Source: CAZLIC01 sp964559535 (GTDB taxonomy: Bacteria; Pseudomonadota; Alphaproteobacteria; Rhodobacterales; Rhodobacteraceae). From it: a DNA stretch of 64,000 nucleotides. Position numbers and translations under genes: made by a program. Where the stretch lies: the NCBI GenBank assembly GCA_964559535.1, contig CAZLIC010000007.1, forward strand, positions 1-64,000, written 5' to 3'. The stretch's first letter is position 1; each line of letters begins with the position of its first letter. Under the pieces are notes generated by a model. The model searched no databases and was not told the origin of the DNA. It saw nothing but the letters and a program-made list of their open reading frames with translations. Below are positions 1-7,013 of the stretch, piece after piece.

Positions 1-158
1 CAGCGACGCTCAGGCGGCCATCCCAGCGAAGCCGCAGCCGTAGATCAGACGCTCCAAGTGAATGCGACCTCATTGATTCTTTTGTTCACGTTGGCAGAAA
101 TGGCTTGGCCGCAATCCCACGGTAGAACTTCGCGTCTTGGCAGGCTAACACCACCCCC

Positions 159-1286
159 ATGACCGCCTTCTCCTTCACCCTGCACGCCACCGACGGCGCC
201 GCCCGCACCGGCACCATCCGCACGCCGCGGGGCGACATCCGCACGCCGGCCTTCATGCCGGTGGGCACGGCCGCCACGGTGAAGGCCATGCTGCCCGAGT
301 CCGTGCTGGCCACCGGCGCCGATATTCTGCTGGGCAACACCTATCACCTGATGCTGCGGCCGGGGGCCGAGCGGGTGGCGGCGTTGGGGGGGCTGCACCG
401 GTTCATGAACTGGGATCGGCCGATCCTGACGGACAGCGGCGGGTTTCAGGTGATGAGCCTGGCGGGGTTGCGCAAGCTGACCGAGGAGGGGGTGACCTTT
501 GCAAGCCACATCGACGGATCGAAGCACACCCTGACGCCCGAGCGCAGCATGGAAATCCAGCGCCTCTTGGGGTCGGATATCGTGATGGCCTTCGACGAAT
601 GCCCGGCGCTGCCCGCCGATGACGCGAAGGTGGCCGCGTCGATGCAACTGTCGATGCGCTGGGCGCAGCGGTCGCGCGATGCGTTCGGGGACCGGCCGGG
701 GCATGCGCTATTCGGGATCATGCAAGGGGGCGTGACGCGGGCGCTGCGCGAGGAATCGGCGCGGGCTCTGACCGACATCGGGTTCGACGGCTATGCCGTG
801 GGCGGGCTGGCGGTGGGCGAGGGGCAAGAGGCGATGCTCAGTGTGCTGGACTATGCGCCGGGGTTCCTTCCCGCCGACAAGCCGCGCTACCTGATGGGCG
901 TGGGCAAGCCCGATGACATCGTGGGGGCGGTGCAGCGCGGCATCGACATGATGGACTGCGTGCTGCCCTCACGGTCGGGGCGTACCGGGCAGGCCTGGAC
1001 GCGCCGCGGCGACGTGAACCTGAAGAACGCCCGCCACAAGGACGACCCCCGCCCGCTGGACGAAGCCTGCACCTGCCCGGCCTGCCAGGGCTACAGCCGC
1101 GCCTACCTGCACCATGTGGTCAAGGCGGGCGAGATGATCGCAGGGATGCTGCTGACCTGGCACAACCTGCACTACTACCAGACGCTGATGCAGGGCCTGC
1201 GTCAGGCCATTGCCGGGCAACGGCTGGCCGGGTTCGTGAAGGATTTCCATGTCCTGCGCGCAGACGGCGATATCGCGCCGCTTTAG
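159..1286 (+). CDS. tgt: Queuine tRNA-ribosyltransferase (tRNA-guanine transglycosylase)
   Basis: 375 aa, full length for bacterial Tgt. The enzyme exchanges the wobble guanine (G34) of tRNAs with GUN anticodons for the queuosine precursor preQ1. The TDSGGFQVMS block places the general acid/base Asp at about residue 92, and the MDCVLPSR block places the nucleophilic Asp at about 266. A structural zinc site is visible near the C-terminus (Cys304, Cys306, Cys309, His335). The start ATG has no clear Shine-Dalgarno sequence, but the N-terminal FTLHATDG block fits the family start. It lies just upstream of rpmG on the same strand, although rpmG appears to have its own promoter. Confidence 0.97.
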   Translation: MTAFSFTLHATDGAARTGTIRTPRGDIRTPAFMPVGTAATVKAMLPESVLATGADILLGNTYHLMLRPGAERVAALGGLHRFMNWDRPILTDSGGFQVMSLAGLRKLTEEGVTFASHIDGSKHTLTPERSMEIQRLLGSDIVMAFDECPALPADDAKVAASMQLSMRWAQRSRDAFGDRPGHALFGIMQGGVTRALREESARALTDIGFDGYAVGGLAVGEGQEAMLSVLDYAPGFLPADKPRYLMGVGKPDDIVGAVQRGIDMMDCVLPSRSGRTGQAWTRRGDVNLKNARHKDDPRPLDEACTCPACQGYSRAYLHHVVKAGEMIAGMLLTWHNLHYYQTLMQGLRQAIAGQRLAGFVKDFHVLRADGDIAPL

Positions 1287-1298
1287 GCGTTTTGCCCG

Positions 1299-1326
1299 TT
1301 GACTCCGCCCGCGCCACGGGTAGAAG
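1299..1326 (+). promoter_or_regulatory. Putative sigma-70 promoter of rpmG
   Basis: TTGACT at 1299-1304 is followed, after a 16-bp spacer, by TAGAAG at 1321-1326, about 55 bp before the rpmG start. The -35 is close to consensus and the -10 is weak. Inferred from sequence only. Confidence 0.4.
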
Positions 1327-1380
1327 GCAGGCTTCAAATTTCGCCCGGCCCCGCGGGGGGCCGGACCGCAGGAGATGACC

Positions 1381-1548
1381 ATGGCGAAGCCGGCCACAAT
1401 CAAGATCCGCCTGAACTCCAGCGCGGGCACGGGGCACTTCTATGTGACCAAGAAGAACGCCCGCACGATGACCGAAAAGTTTGTCGTCACGAAGTACGAC
1501 CCGGTTGTGCGCAAGCATGTCGAGTACAAGGAAGGCAAGATCAAGTGA
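1381..1548 (+). CDS. rpmG: 50S ribosomal protein L33
   Basis: 55 aa, the usual size of bL33. The protein begins MAKPATIKIRL and contains the TGHFYVTKKN segment and a KYDPVVRKHV segment typical of the family. It sits near the E site of the large ribosomal subunit. This version has no Cys pairs, so it is the zinc-free form. An AGGAG ribosome-binding site lies 6 nt upstream of the ATG (1370-1374), and an intrinsic terminator follows the stop codon. It is a monocistronic unit. Confidence 0.97.
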   Translation: MAKPATIKIRLNSSAGTGHFYVTKKNARTMTEKFVVTKYDPVVRKHVEYKEGKIK

Positions 1549-1582
1549 TCCGCGCCCCTCGGGGCTGACGGCACGGATTTGA

Positions 1583-1614
1583 GGGCCGCCCGCCGGGGCG
1601 GCCCTTTCCTTTTC
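1583..1614 (+). terminator. Intrinsic terminator after rpmG
   Basis: A perfect 8-bp stem, GGGCCGCC (1583-1590) with GGCGGCCC (1597-1604), and a 6-nt loop, followed by a T-rich run (TTTCCTTTTCC). Confidence 0.85.
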
Positions 1615-1630
1615 CGAAGGCCGTGCCATC

Positions 1631-2164
1631 ATGGGCGACATGGCCCCAACCCTGTCACTTCGCACTGCCCGCCCCGATGACCTGTCGGCCGTCGACCTCT
1701 TGTTGTCGCGCAGCTATCCGCGCCTGCTGGCCAAGGACTATCCGCCGTCGGTGCTGGTCACGGCAGTGCCGCTGATCACCCGGGCCAAGCCCGACCTCTT
1801 GGCATCCGGCCGGTACTATGTGGTCGAGGATACCGCGGGGCGCATTCTGGGGGCCGGGGGGTGGAGCCTTGCGCTGCCGGCACGCCGGCTGGGGCCGGAC
1901 GATCCGCGCCGCGTGGCGCATGTCCGGCACGTGGCAACCGACCCCGAGGCCACCCGCCGTGGCATCGGTTCGGCCATCATGCGCTGGGCCATGGCGGCAG
2001 CAGTGGCCGAGGGCGTGTCGGGGTTCGAGTGCCTGTCAACACGCACCGCGGTGCCGTTCTATGCGGCGCTGGGGTTCATGACATCGGGCAAGGTGGATCT
2101 GGCGCTGGCGCCGGGCATCACCTTCCCGGCGGTGCTGATGCAGCGACCGCCGATTGCGCCCTAG
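1631..2164 (+). CDS. GNAT family N-acetyltransferase
   Basis: 177 aa. It has the acetyl-CoA-binding motif of the GNAT fold (TRRGIGSAIM, about residues 110-120), preceded by the beta-4 segment VRHVATDPEA and followed by FYAALGF, a common C-terminal element of the superfamily. The acceptor substrate cannot be read from the sequence. The ATG at 1640 is an alternative start. The gene stands alone between the rpmG terminator and a convergent Bax-inhibitor gene. The 3' flank contains the palindromic element at 2185-2271. Confidence 0.85.
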   Translation: MGDMAPTLSLRTARPDDLSAVDLLLSRSYPRLLAKDYPPSVLVTAVPLITRAKPDLLASGRYYVVEDTAGRILGAGGWSLALPARRLGPDDPRRVAHVRHVATDPEATRRGIGSAIMRWAMAAAVAEGVSGFECLSTRTAVPFYAALGFMTSGKVDLALAPGITFPAVLMQRPPIAP

Positions 2165-2184
2165 GCCCCGAACCGCGGCAAAGC

Positions 2185-2271
2185 TTAACGCGCGGTGAAT
2201 TCTCGCTTGTAACCAATTGATTTTGCTTGTTTAGGCGTAGTGTCCCACGCTGGGACACCGCATGTCCCACG
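2185..2271 (+). repeat. Dispersed palindromic element, copy 1
   Basis: Ordered blocks: TTAACGCGCG, then GTAACCAATTGATTT (2209-2223), 16 bp, then the palindrome GTGTCCCA-CGC-TGGGACAC (2240-2258), 4 bp, then a half-site TGTCCCAC (2263-2270). The same blocks with the same 16-bp spacer occur in inverted orientation at 8515-8592. Both copies lie between convergent genes. Function unknown. Confidence 0.7.
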
Positions 2272-2290
2272 TCCATCGGGCGGCGGCGCC

Positions 2291-2322
2291 ATGGAAAAGG
2301 GGCCGGTCTTTCGACCGGCCCC
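2291..2322 (-). terminator. Intrinsic terminator of the BI-1 gene
   Basis: A perfect 10-bp stem GGGGCCGGTC/GACCGGCCCC (2299-2308 with 2313-2322) with a 4-nt loop. On the minus strand it is followed by TTTTCC. It lies 45 bp after the stop of the Bax-inhibitor gene. Confidence 0.85.
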
Positions 2323-2366
2323 CTGTCTATTCCGCATCTGTTCCGCAGGCCTGGCTTGCGGCACGA

Positions 2367-3155
2367 TTACTCGCGGCTCTGGCCCATGAACTGCAGCAGG
2401 AACATGAACATGTTGATGAAGTCCAGGTACAGGGTCAGCGCGCCCATGACCGCCGACTTGCCCAGCCATTCCTGGTCGCCGTAGGTGGCGTGCTGCACGT
2501 ATTCGACCTTGATCTTCTGCGTGTCATAGGCGGTGAGGCCCGCGAAGATCAGGATGCCGATCAGCGAGATGGCGAAGGAAAGCGCCGGCGCCTGCAGGAA
2601 GATGTTGATCAGCGAGGCGACGATCAGCCCGATCAGGCCCATCATCAGGAACGTGCCCATCCCCGACAGGTCACGCTTCGTGGTGTAGCCGTACAGGCTC
2701 AGCCCCGCGAAGGCCACGGCGGTGGCCAGGAAGGTCTGCGCGATCGAGACGCCGGTGAAGACGACAAAGATCGACGACAGCGACAGGCCCATCAGCGCGG
2801 CATAGACGTAGAAGTACAGCTGCAGCGCACCCGCCGAGAAGCGGGAGGCCACCATGCCGAAGCCGAACACCATGATCAGCGGCGAGAACATGATCACCCA
2901 CTTCAGCGGCGACGCATAGATCGCCTGGCCGAAGCCGGTCAGGTACATGTCGCGGCCGATCTGCGCCACGGCCAGCGACGGGTCGGTGGTGGTGGCAAGT
3001 CCGGCAATGGCCCAGGCCGCGGCGGCGGTCAGCACCATGCCGACCGACATCAGGCCATAGACCTTGTTCATGTGGGCGCGAAGCCCTTCGTCGATCTGGG
3101 CGGTGCGCAAACCGGCGGCTGCCGCCGTCCGACCCAGTGTATTGAATTCAGCCAT
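2367..3155 (-). CDS. Bax inhibitor-1/YccA family membrane protein
   Basis: 262 aa with about seven hydrophobic transmembrane segments. The conserved C-terminal signature TAYDTQKIK (about residues 207-215) identifies the BI-1/YccA family. In bacteria these inner-membrane proteins are linked to FtsH modulation or proton-dependent calcium leak. The start is set at MAEFNTLGRT because GGAGG lies 8 nt upstream. An open frame continues 16 codons further but has no better start. It is downstream of the DUF1127 gene on the same strand, separated by a strong hairpin (3198-3234), and ends at its own terminator. Confidence 0.93.
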   Translation of the reverse strand: MAEFNTLGRTAAAAGLRTAQIDEGLRAHMNKVYGLMSVGMVLTAAAAWAIAGLATTTDPSLAVAQIGRDMYLTGFGQAIYASPLKWVIMFSPLIMVFGFGMVASRFSAGALQLYFYVYAALMGLSLSSIFVVFTGVSIAQTFLATAVAFAGLSLYGYTTKRDLSGMGTFLMMGLIGLIVASLINIFLQAPALSFAISLIGILIFAGLTAYDTQKIKVEYVQHATYGDQEWLGKSAVMGALTLYLDFINMFMFLLQFMGQSRE

Positions 3156-3197
3156 GTTGAGCCTCCGGTTGAACTCTGTCACGGGCGGCTCTTCCGG

Positions 3198-3234
3198 GGC
3201 CACCCTCTGCGCAGGATATTGGCAGAGGGTGGCC
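3198..3234 (-). promoter_or_regulatory. Long perfect hairpin between DUF1127 gene and BI-1 gene
   Basis: A 13-bp perfect stem GGCCACCCTCTGC/GCAGAGGGTGGCC (3198-3210 with 3222-3234) and an 11-nt AT-rich loop. There is no T tract on either side, so it is a weak terminator candidate. It may instead be an mRNA-processing or stabilising hairpin, or the body of a small RNA. Confidence 0.5.
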
Positions 3235-3283
3235 AGGTTTCAAGCGTCGAAGCTGCGACATTCCTGACGAATTTGCGAATGTA

Positions 3284-3493
3284 TCAGCGGCGCCACCCCG
3301 ACGGGGCATCCCAGAGGGGCCGGTCAAGCTCGGCCTGGGCCTGTTCGCGCGTGATCCCGACATCGCGCAGCATGTGGTCGTCCAGTGTGGCCAGCCGCAC
3401 ACGGCTGGAATGCAGGGCCAGCAGGTGGGACAGCCGAGCAAGCAGTCCGTGTGTGCGGGCGGTGGGGCGGGTGGCAAGGGCGCGGGCGGACAT
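3284..3493 (-). CDS. DUF1127 (YjiS-like) small protein
   Basis: 69 aa. The C-terminal half (ATLDDHMLRDVGITREQAQAE) is the DUF1127 motif: a short arginine-rich helix followed by DVGI. In Rhodobacter relatives DUF1127 proteins are stress-induced, and some bind RNA or accompany small RNAs (established for that group, not shown here). AAGGAG lies 7 nt before the ATG. It is divergent from the LysR gene, sharing a 122-bp promoter region, and a 13-bp-stem hairpin follows it. Confidence 0.85.
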   Translation of the reverse strand: MSARALATRPTARTHGLLARLSHLLALHSSRVRLATLDDHMLRDVGITREQAQAELDRPLWDAPSGWRR

Positions 3494-3565
3494 CGCGTTT
3501 CTCCTTCAGGTCTTGTGATGACCGAGTCGGTTTCGATCAGGATGCTTGAAGGATGCCAGATGGCG

Positions 3566-3592
3566 ATGTATGTGTGAAACGAATGTATGTGT
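3566..3592. promoter_or_regulatory. Direct repeat in the DUF1127/LysR divergent promoter
   Basis: ATGTATGTGT occurs twice (3566-3575 and 3583-3592), 17 bp start to start, immediately upstream of the LysR gene. A regulator-binding role is inferred from position and spacing. Confidence 0.35.
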
Positions 3593-3615
3593 CGCCAGCC
3601 ATCACGGAGATTGAT

Positions 3616-4491
3616 ATGGCCCGCACGCTTGACCTGACCGCCCTGCGCAGCTTCGTGGCCGTCGCCGACAGTGGTGGCGTGACCCGTGCGGCGGGGTTCC
3701 TGAACCTGACGCAGTCGGCCGTGTCGATGCAGCTGAAGCGGCTGGAAGAAGGCTTGGGGCTTCTGTTGTTCACCCGTGGCCCGCGGCGGCTGACGCTGAC
3801 ACCGGAAGGCGAGCAACTGATGATCTATGCCCGCAAGATGCTGGCCCTGAACGACGAGGCGATGGGACGCCTGACCTCGGACGCATACGAGGGGGAAATC
3901 CGGCTGGGCGTGCCGCATGACATTGTGTATCCGGCAATCCCCGGCATCCTGAAGCGGCTGGCGGCCCGTTATCCGCGTGTGCGGGTGAACCTGGTGTCCT
4001 CGTTCACCCTCCTTCTGCGCGAACAGTTCGGCCGCGGCACGCTGGACATCATCGTCACCACGGAAGACCGCGCCGGGCCGGGCGGCGAGATGCTGGCGTC
4101 GCGCGATCTGGTCTGGGTGGGGGCCGAGGAGGGCAGCATCTGGCAGCGCCGCCCGCTGCGGCTGGGGTTCAAGGAAACCTGCATCTTCCGCCCCACGGTG
4201 CAGGCCAAGCTGGATGCCGCCGGGATAGCTTGGGAAATGGCCTATGACGGCGAGAGCGAGCAGGCCATCGAGGCGACGGTGGCGGCAGACCTGGCGGTTT
4301 CGGCGCGTCTGAACGGGTCTTTGCCCGTGGGCATGGCGCCAATCGCGCCGCGGGGCGACCTGCCGGAACTGGGGTCGCTGGCGATCTGCCTGTATTCCGC
4401 GCCAACCCTGAAAGGCGAGGCCGCGGGTGTGTTGATGAACGAGCTGCGCCACGCCTATGGCGAGGGCGCGCGTTCCATGGCCGCCGAGTAG
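3616..4491 (+). CDS. LysR family transcriptional regulator
   Basis: 291 aa. The N-terminal winged helix-turn-helix is clear (residues about 5-65; LRSFVAVADSGGVTRAAGFLNLTQSAV). A substrate-binding domain begins near residue 90 with EIRLGVPHDI. The start MARTLDLTALRS is chosen because CGGAG lies 5 nt upstream; an open frame extends 21 codons further without support. The divergent DUF1127 gene is a likely target, as LysR proteins often control their divergent neighbour. The ligand is unknown. It ends one base before the convergent MDR gene. Confidence 0.92.
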   Translation: MARTLDLTALRSFVAVADSGGVTRAAGFLNLTQSAVSMQLKRLEEGLGLLLFTRGPRRLTLTPEGEQLMIYARKMLALNDEAMGRLTSDAYEGEIRLGVPHDIVYPAIPGILKRLAARYPRVRVNLVSSFTLLLREQFGRGTLDIIVTTEDRAGPGGEMLASRDLVWVGAEEGSIWQRRPLRLGFKETCIFRPTVQAKLDAAGIAWEMAYDGESEQAIEATVAADLAVSARLNGSLPVGMAPIAPRGDLPELGSLAICLYSAPTLKGEAAGVLMNELRHAYGEGARSMAAE

Positions 4492-5448
4492 TCAGATTTC
4501 GACCACCACCTTGCCGGTCGCCTGCCTGTCGCGCAGCAGGTGCAGCGCCTGCAGGGCCTGGTCGAAGGGCAGGCGGTGGCTGATGTGCGGCTTGATCCAG
4601 CCCTTGCCATGCCAGTCGATCAGCGTGCGCAGGCTGTCCATCAGCACCTGCGGCGCGAAGGTCAGGTAGGCGCCCCAGTACAGGCCGATGACCGACAGGT
4701 TCTTGACCAGCAGCAGGTTGGCAGGCACTTGCGGCACCTCGCCCCCGGCAAAGCCGATGGCCAGCAGGCGGCCTTCGGGGCGGGTGGCGCGCAGGGCTTC
4801 CATAAACGCAGGGCCGCCGACGGCGTCGTAGACCACATCCACGCCCCCCAGCGCCTTCAGTGCATCCTTCAGGTTTGGGGCATCGCTGTCGATCAGGATG
4901 TCGGCCCCCGCCGCCTGCGCCACCGCCAACCGTTCCGCTCCGCGGGCGCTGGCAATCACGCGGGCCCCCATGCGCTTGCCGATCTCGACGGCCGTCAGGC
5001 CCACGCCGCCGGCGGCGCCCAGTACCAGCAGGGTTTCGCCGGGCCGCAGTCGCGCCCGGTGGGACAGCGCAAGGTGGCTGGTGCCATAGGCGATCTGGAA
5101 CGCCGCAGCGGTGGCGAAATCCATGCTGTCGGGGATGGGCAGGCAGCGGCTTGCCGGGACCACGGCCGCTTCAGCCAGCCCGCCCTGCCCGGTGTAGGCG
5201 GCCACACGGGTTCCCGGCGCCAGCGTCACCCCCGGCCCGACAGCCTGCACCACCCCGGACAGTTCCAGCCCCAGGGTAAAGGGCAGCGGCGGCCGTTCCT
5301 GATAGCGTCCCTGCACCATCAGGAGGTCGGCGTGATTCAGCGCACAGGCCCTTACCGCAAGGGAAACCTCTGACGGGCCGGGCGGCGGAAGCGTTATGGT
5401 TCGGAAGTCAGGGTCCTGTCCGGTTTCGGTAACCTGGAATGCGCGCAT
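4492..5448 (-). CDS. Zinc-independent MDR, quinone oxidoreductase-like
   Basis: 318 aa medium-chain dehydrogenase/reductase. The N-terminal GroES-like domain lacks the zinc ligands of alcohol dehydrogenases. A nucleotide-binding Rossmann fold is marked by LVLGAAGGVGLTAVEIGK (about 142-159). The pattern matches the NADPH:quinone oxidoreductase (QOR/zeta-crystallin) branch, which reduces quinones or enoyl substrates with NADPH. The substrate is not determinable. Its stop is back to back with that of the LysR gene. Confidence 0.88.
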   Translation of the reverse strand: MRAFQVTETGQDPDFRTITLPPPGPSEVSLAVRACALNHADLLMVQGRYQERPPLPFTLGLELSGVVQAVGPGVTLAPGTRVAAYTGQGGLAEAAVVPASRCLPIPDSMDFATAAAFQIAYGTSHLALSHRARLRPGETLLVLGAAGGVGLTAVEIGKRMGARVIASARGAERLAVAQAAGADILIDSDAPNLKDALKALGGVDVVYDAVGGPAFMEALRATRPEGRLLAIGFAGGEVPQVPANLLLVKNLSVIGLYWGAYLTFAPQVLMDSLRTLIDWHGKGWIKPHISHRLPFDQALQALHLLRDRQATGKVVVEI

Positions 5449-5779
5449 GTCACTTTCCTTGCAGCGGGGTCAGACTTCCACTTTGGACGGCCTGGTGCAA
5501 GGCGATGCAGAATGCGCGGGTTGCGACGGAAGTATTCGCACACTGCATTGCAAAATGCAAAACACGCATAGCGTGAACTTCACGCTTTCTCTGCTCGCTG
5601 TGGCATGTGCCTGCATCCAGTGCGGGAAAACTTGTTCGCCTGTATAATTGCGCATGTCGAAAAGGACAGGTTTGCGGCGTCTCCGACGATGTTTTCTCTG
5701 CTCTCTTCGCAAGTTCGTTTCTGGCACATGATTTGCTTGTAACGGGGCAGGAGCAAGTAGCATACCTAAGGAGTACAGA
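5449..5779. promoter_or_regulatory. Divergent promoter region with palindromes
   Basis: 331 bp without a convincing gene, more AT-rich than its surroundings. It holds TGCATT-GCAA-AATGCA (5544-5559) and the near-perfect palindrome GCGTGAA-C-TTCACGC (5571-5585), both resembling operators. Near the XRE gene there is TTGCTT followed 19 bp later by TAGCAT, then an AAGGAG ribosome-binding site. It probably serves both the MDR gene and the XRE gene. Confidence 0.45.
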
Positions 5780-6139
5780 ATGAAGCACCCCGTGGACTCG
5801 CATGTCGGCAAGCGTATCCGGCATCGTCGGTGGATGGTCGGAATGACCCAGCAACAGCTGGCCGACCGGGTGGGGATCAAGTTCCAGCAGATCCAGAAGT
5901 ACGAAACGGGGATGAACCGGGTCAGCGCCAGCCGGCTGTGGGACATTGCCGAGGCGCTGGGCGTGCAGATTTCGTTCTTCTTCGAAGGGCTGGCCGATGC
6001 CGAGGCGCAGACTGCCGCGGTGGCCGATGTGATGGCCGACAAGGAAGCGCTGGAGCTGGTGCGGTCCTACTATGCCATCCCCGAGGCGCAGCGCCGTCGC
6101 CTGTTCGACCTGGCGCGCGTGCTGTCCGAAGCGGCCTGA
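5780..6139 (+). CDS. XRE-family helix-turn-helix regulator
   Basis: 119 aa. Residues about 8-65 form a Cro/CI-type helix-turn-helix (IRHRRWMVGMTQQQLADRVG then IQKYETGMNRVSASRLWDIA). The C-terminal half is a short helical tail (EALELVRSYYAIPEAQRRRLFDLARVL) that may dimerise. This architecture is common in Rhodobacterales. AAGGAG lies 7 nt upstream of the ATG. Two palindromes in the upstream region could be its own operators. Target genes are unknown. Confidence 0.9.
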   Translation: MKHPVDSHVGKRIRHRRWMVGMTQQQLADRVGIKFQQIQKYETGMNRVSASRLWDIAEALGVQISFFFEGLADAEAQTAAVADVMADKEALELVRSYYAIPEAQRRRLFDLARVLSEAA

Positions 6140-6215
6140 TGCGGCACGGGCGCCGCGGACGTTGACGCCACCCCGGATCGGCTGCTAGCGCGGCCGGGGC
6201 AGTTGGGGGCAGGTC

Positions 6216-7013
6216 ATGGAACTTCCGCAGGCCGAACGGGCCGAGATCATGGCGGTGGCAGGGGAACTTGCCGATGCCGCGCGCATTGCCTCTCTCCGGT
6301 TTTTCCGGACGGCGGCTCTTCTCGCGGATAGTAAGGAGGCCGCGCGGTTTGACCCTGTCACCCAGGGCGACCGCGAGTCCGAGCAGGCGATGCGGGCGAT
6401 CCTTGCCCGCCGACGCCCGCAGGACGGCATCCTGGGTGAAGAGTACGAAAGTGTGGCCGGGACGTCCGGCCTCACCTGGGTGTTGGACCCCATCGACGGC
6501 ACGCGCGGTTTTCTGTCCGGCGTTCCGACCTGGGGTGTGCTTGTGGCGTTGTGTGCGGGCGGAACGCCGGTTTTCGGCGTGATTGACCAGCCCTATATCG
6601 GTGAACGGTTCTCGGGTGGCTTTGGCACCGCGTCCGTCACCGGCCCGATGGGCGCGCGAGCCTTGGGCACGCGCGCCCCTCGGGCGCTGGGCGAGGCGCT
6701 GATGCTGTCGACCTTTCCCGAAATCGGCACGCCGGACGAACACGCGGCCTTCCGCCGGGTGGCCGACCGCGTGCGGCTGGTGCGCTATGGCACCGATTGC
6801 TACGGCTATGCGCTGCTGGCGGCGGGCTGTGTCGATCTGGTGATCGAGGCGGGGCTGCAGGCCTATGACGTGGCCGCGCCGATTGCGGTGATCGAGGCCG
6901 CGGGGGGCATCATGACCGACTGGCAGGGGCGGCCCTGCCCGCAGGGCGGGCAGGTGATCGCGGCGGCAAATGCCGAGATCCATGCCGCCGCGCTGGACCT
7001 GCTGAATGGCTGA
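6216..7013 (+). CDS. hisN: Histidinol-phosphatase, inositol-monophosphatase fold
   Basis: 265 aa. Metal-binding motif I is present as GEEYES (about 74-79) plus LDPIDGTRGF (about 90-99), and motif II as AYDVAAP near the C-terminus. This branch of the Mg-dependent IMPase family is annotated as HisN, which removes phosphate from L-histidinol phosphate in histidine biosynthesis. A broader inositol or sugar phosphatase role cannot be excluded from sequence. The last 8 bases overlap the next gene, so the two are likely co-translated. Confidence 0.85.
   Translation: MELPQAERAEIMAVAGELADAARIASLRFFRTAALLADSKEAARFDPVTQGDRESEQAMRAILARRRPQDGILGEEYESVAGTSGLTWVLDPIDGTRGFLSGVPTWGVLVALCAGGTPVFGVIDQPYIGERFSGGFGTASVTGPMGARALGTRAPRALGEALMLSTFPEIGTPDEHAAFRRVADRVRLVRYGTDCYGYALLAAGCVDLVIEAGLQAYDVAAPIAVIEAAGGIMTDWQGRPCPQGGQVIAAANAEIHAAALDLLNG

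Noticed and set aside
1..73. Possible gene ends at the left window edge (an Ala/Pro-rich tail ending at 41-43 on plus; an open frame starting at 73 on minus)
   Set aside because: Too short to support. The plus tail has about 13 codons and the minus frame no ribosome-binding site. Either could be real but needs sequence left of the window.
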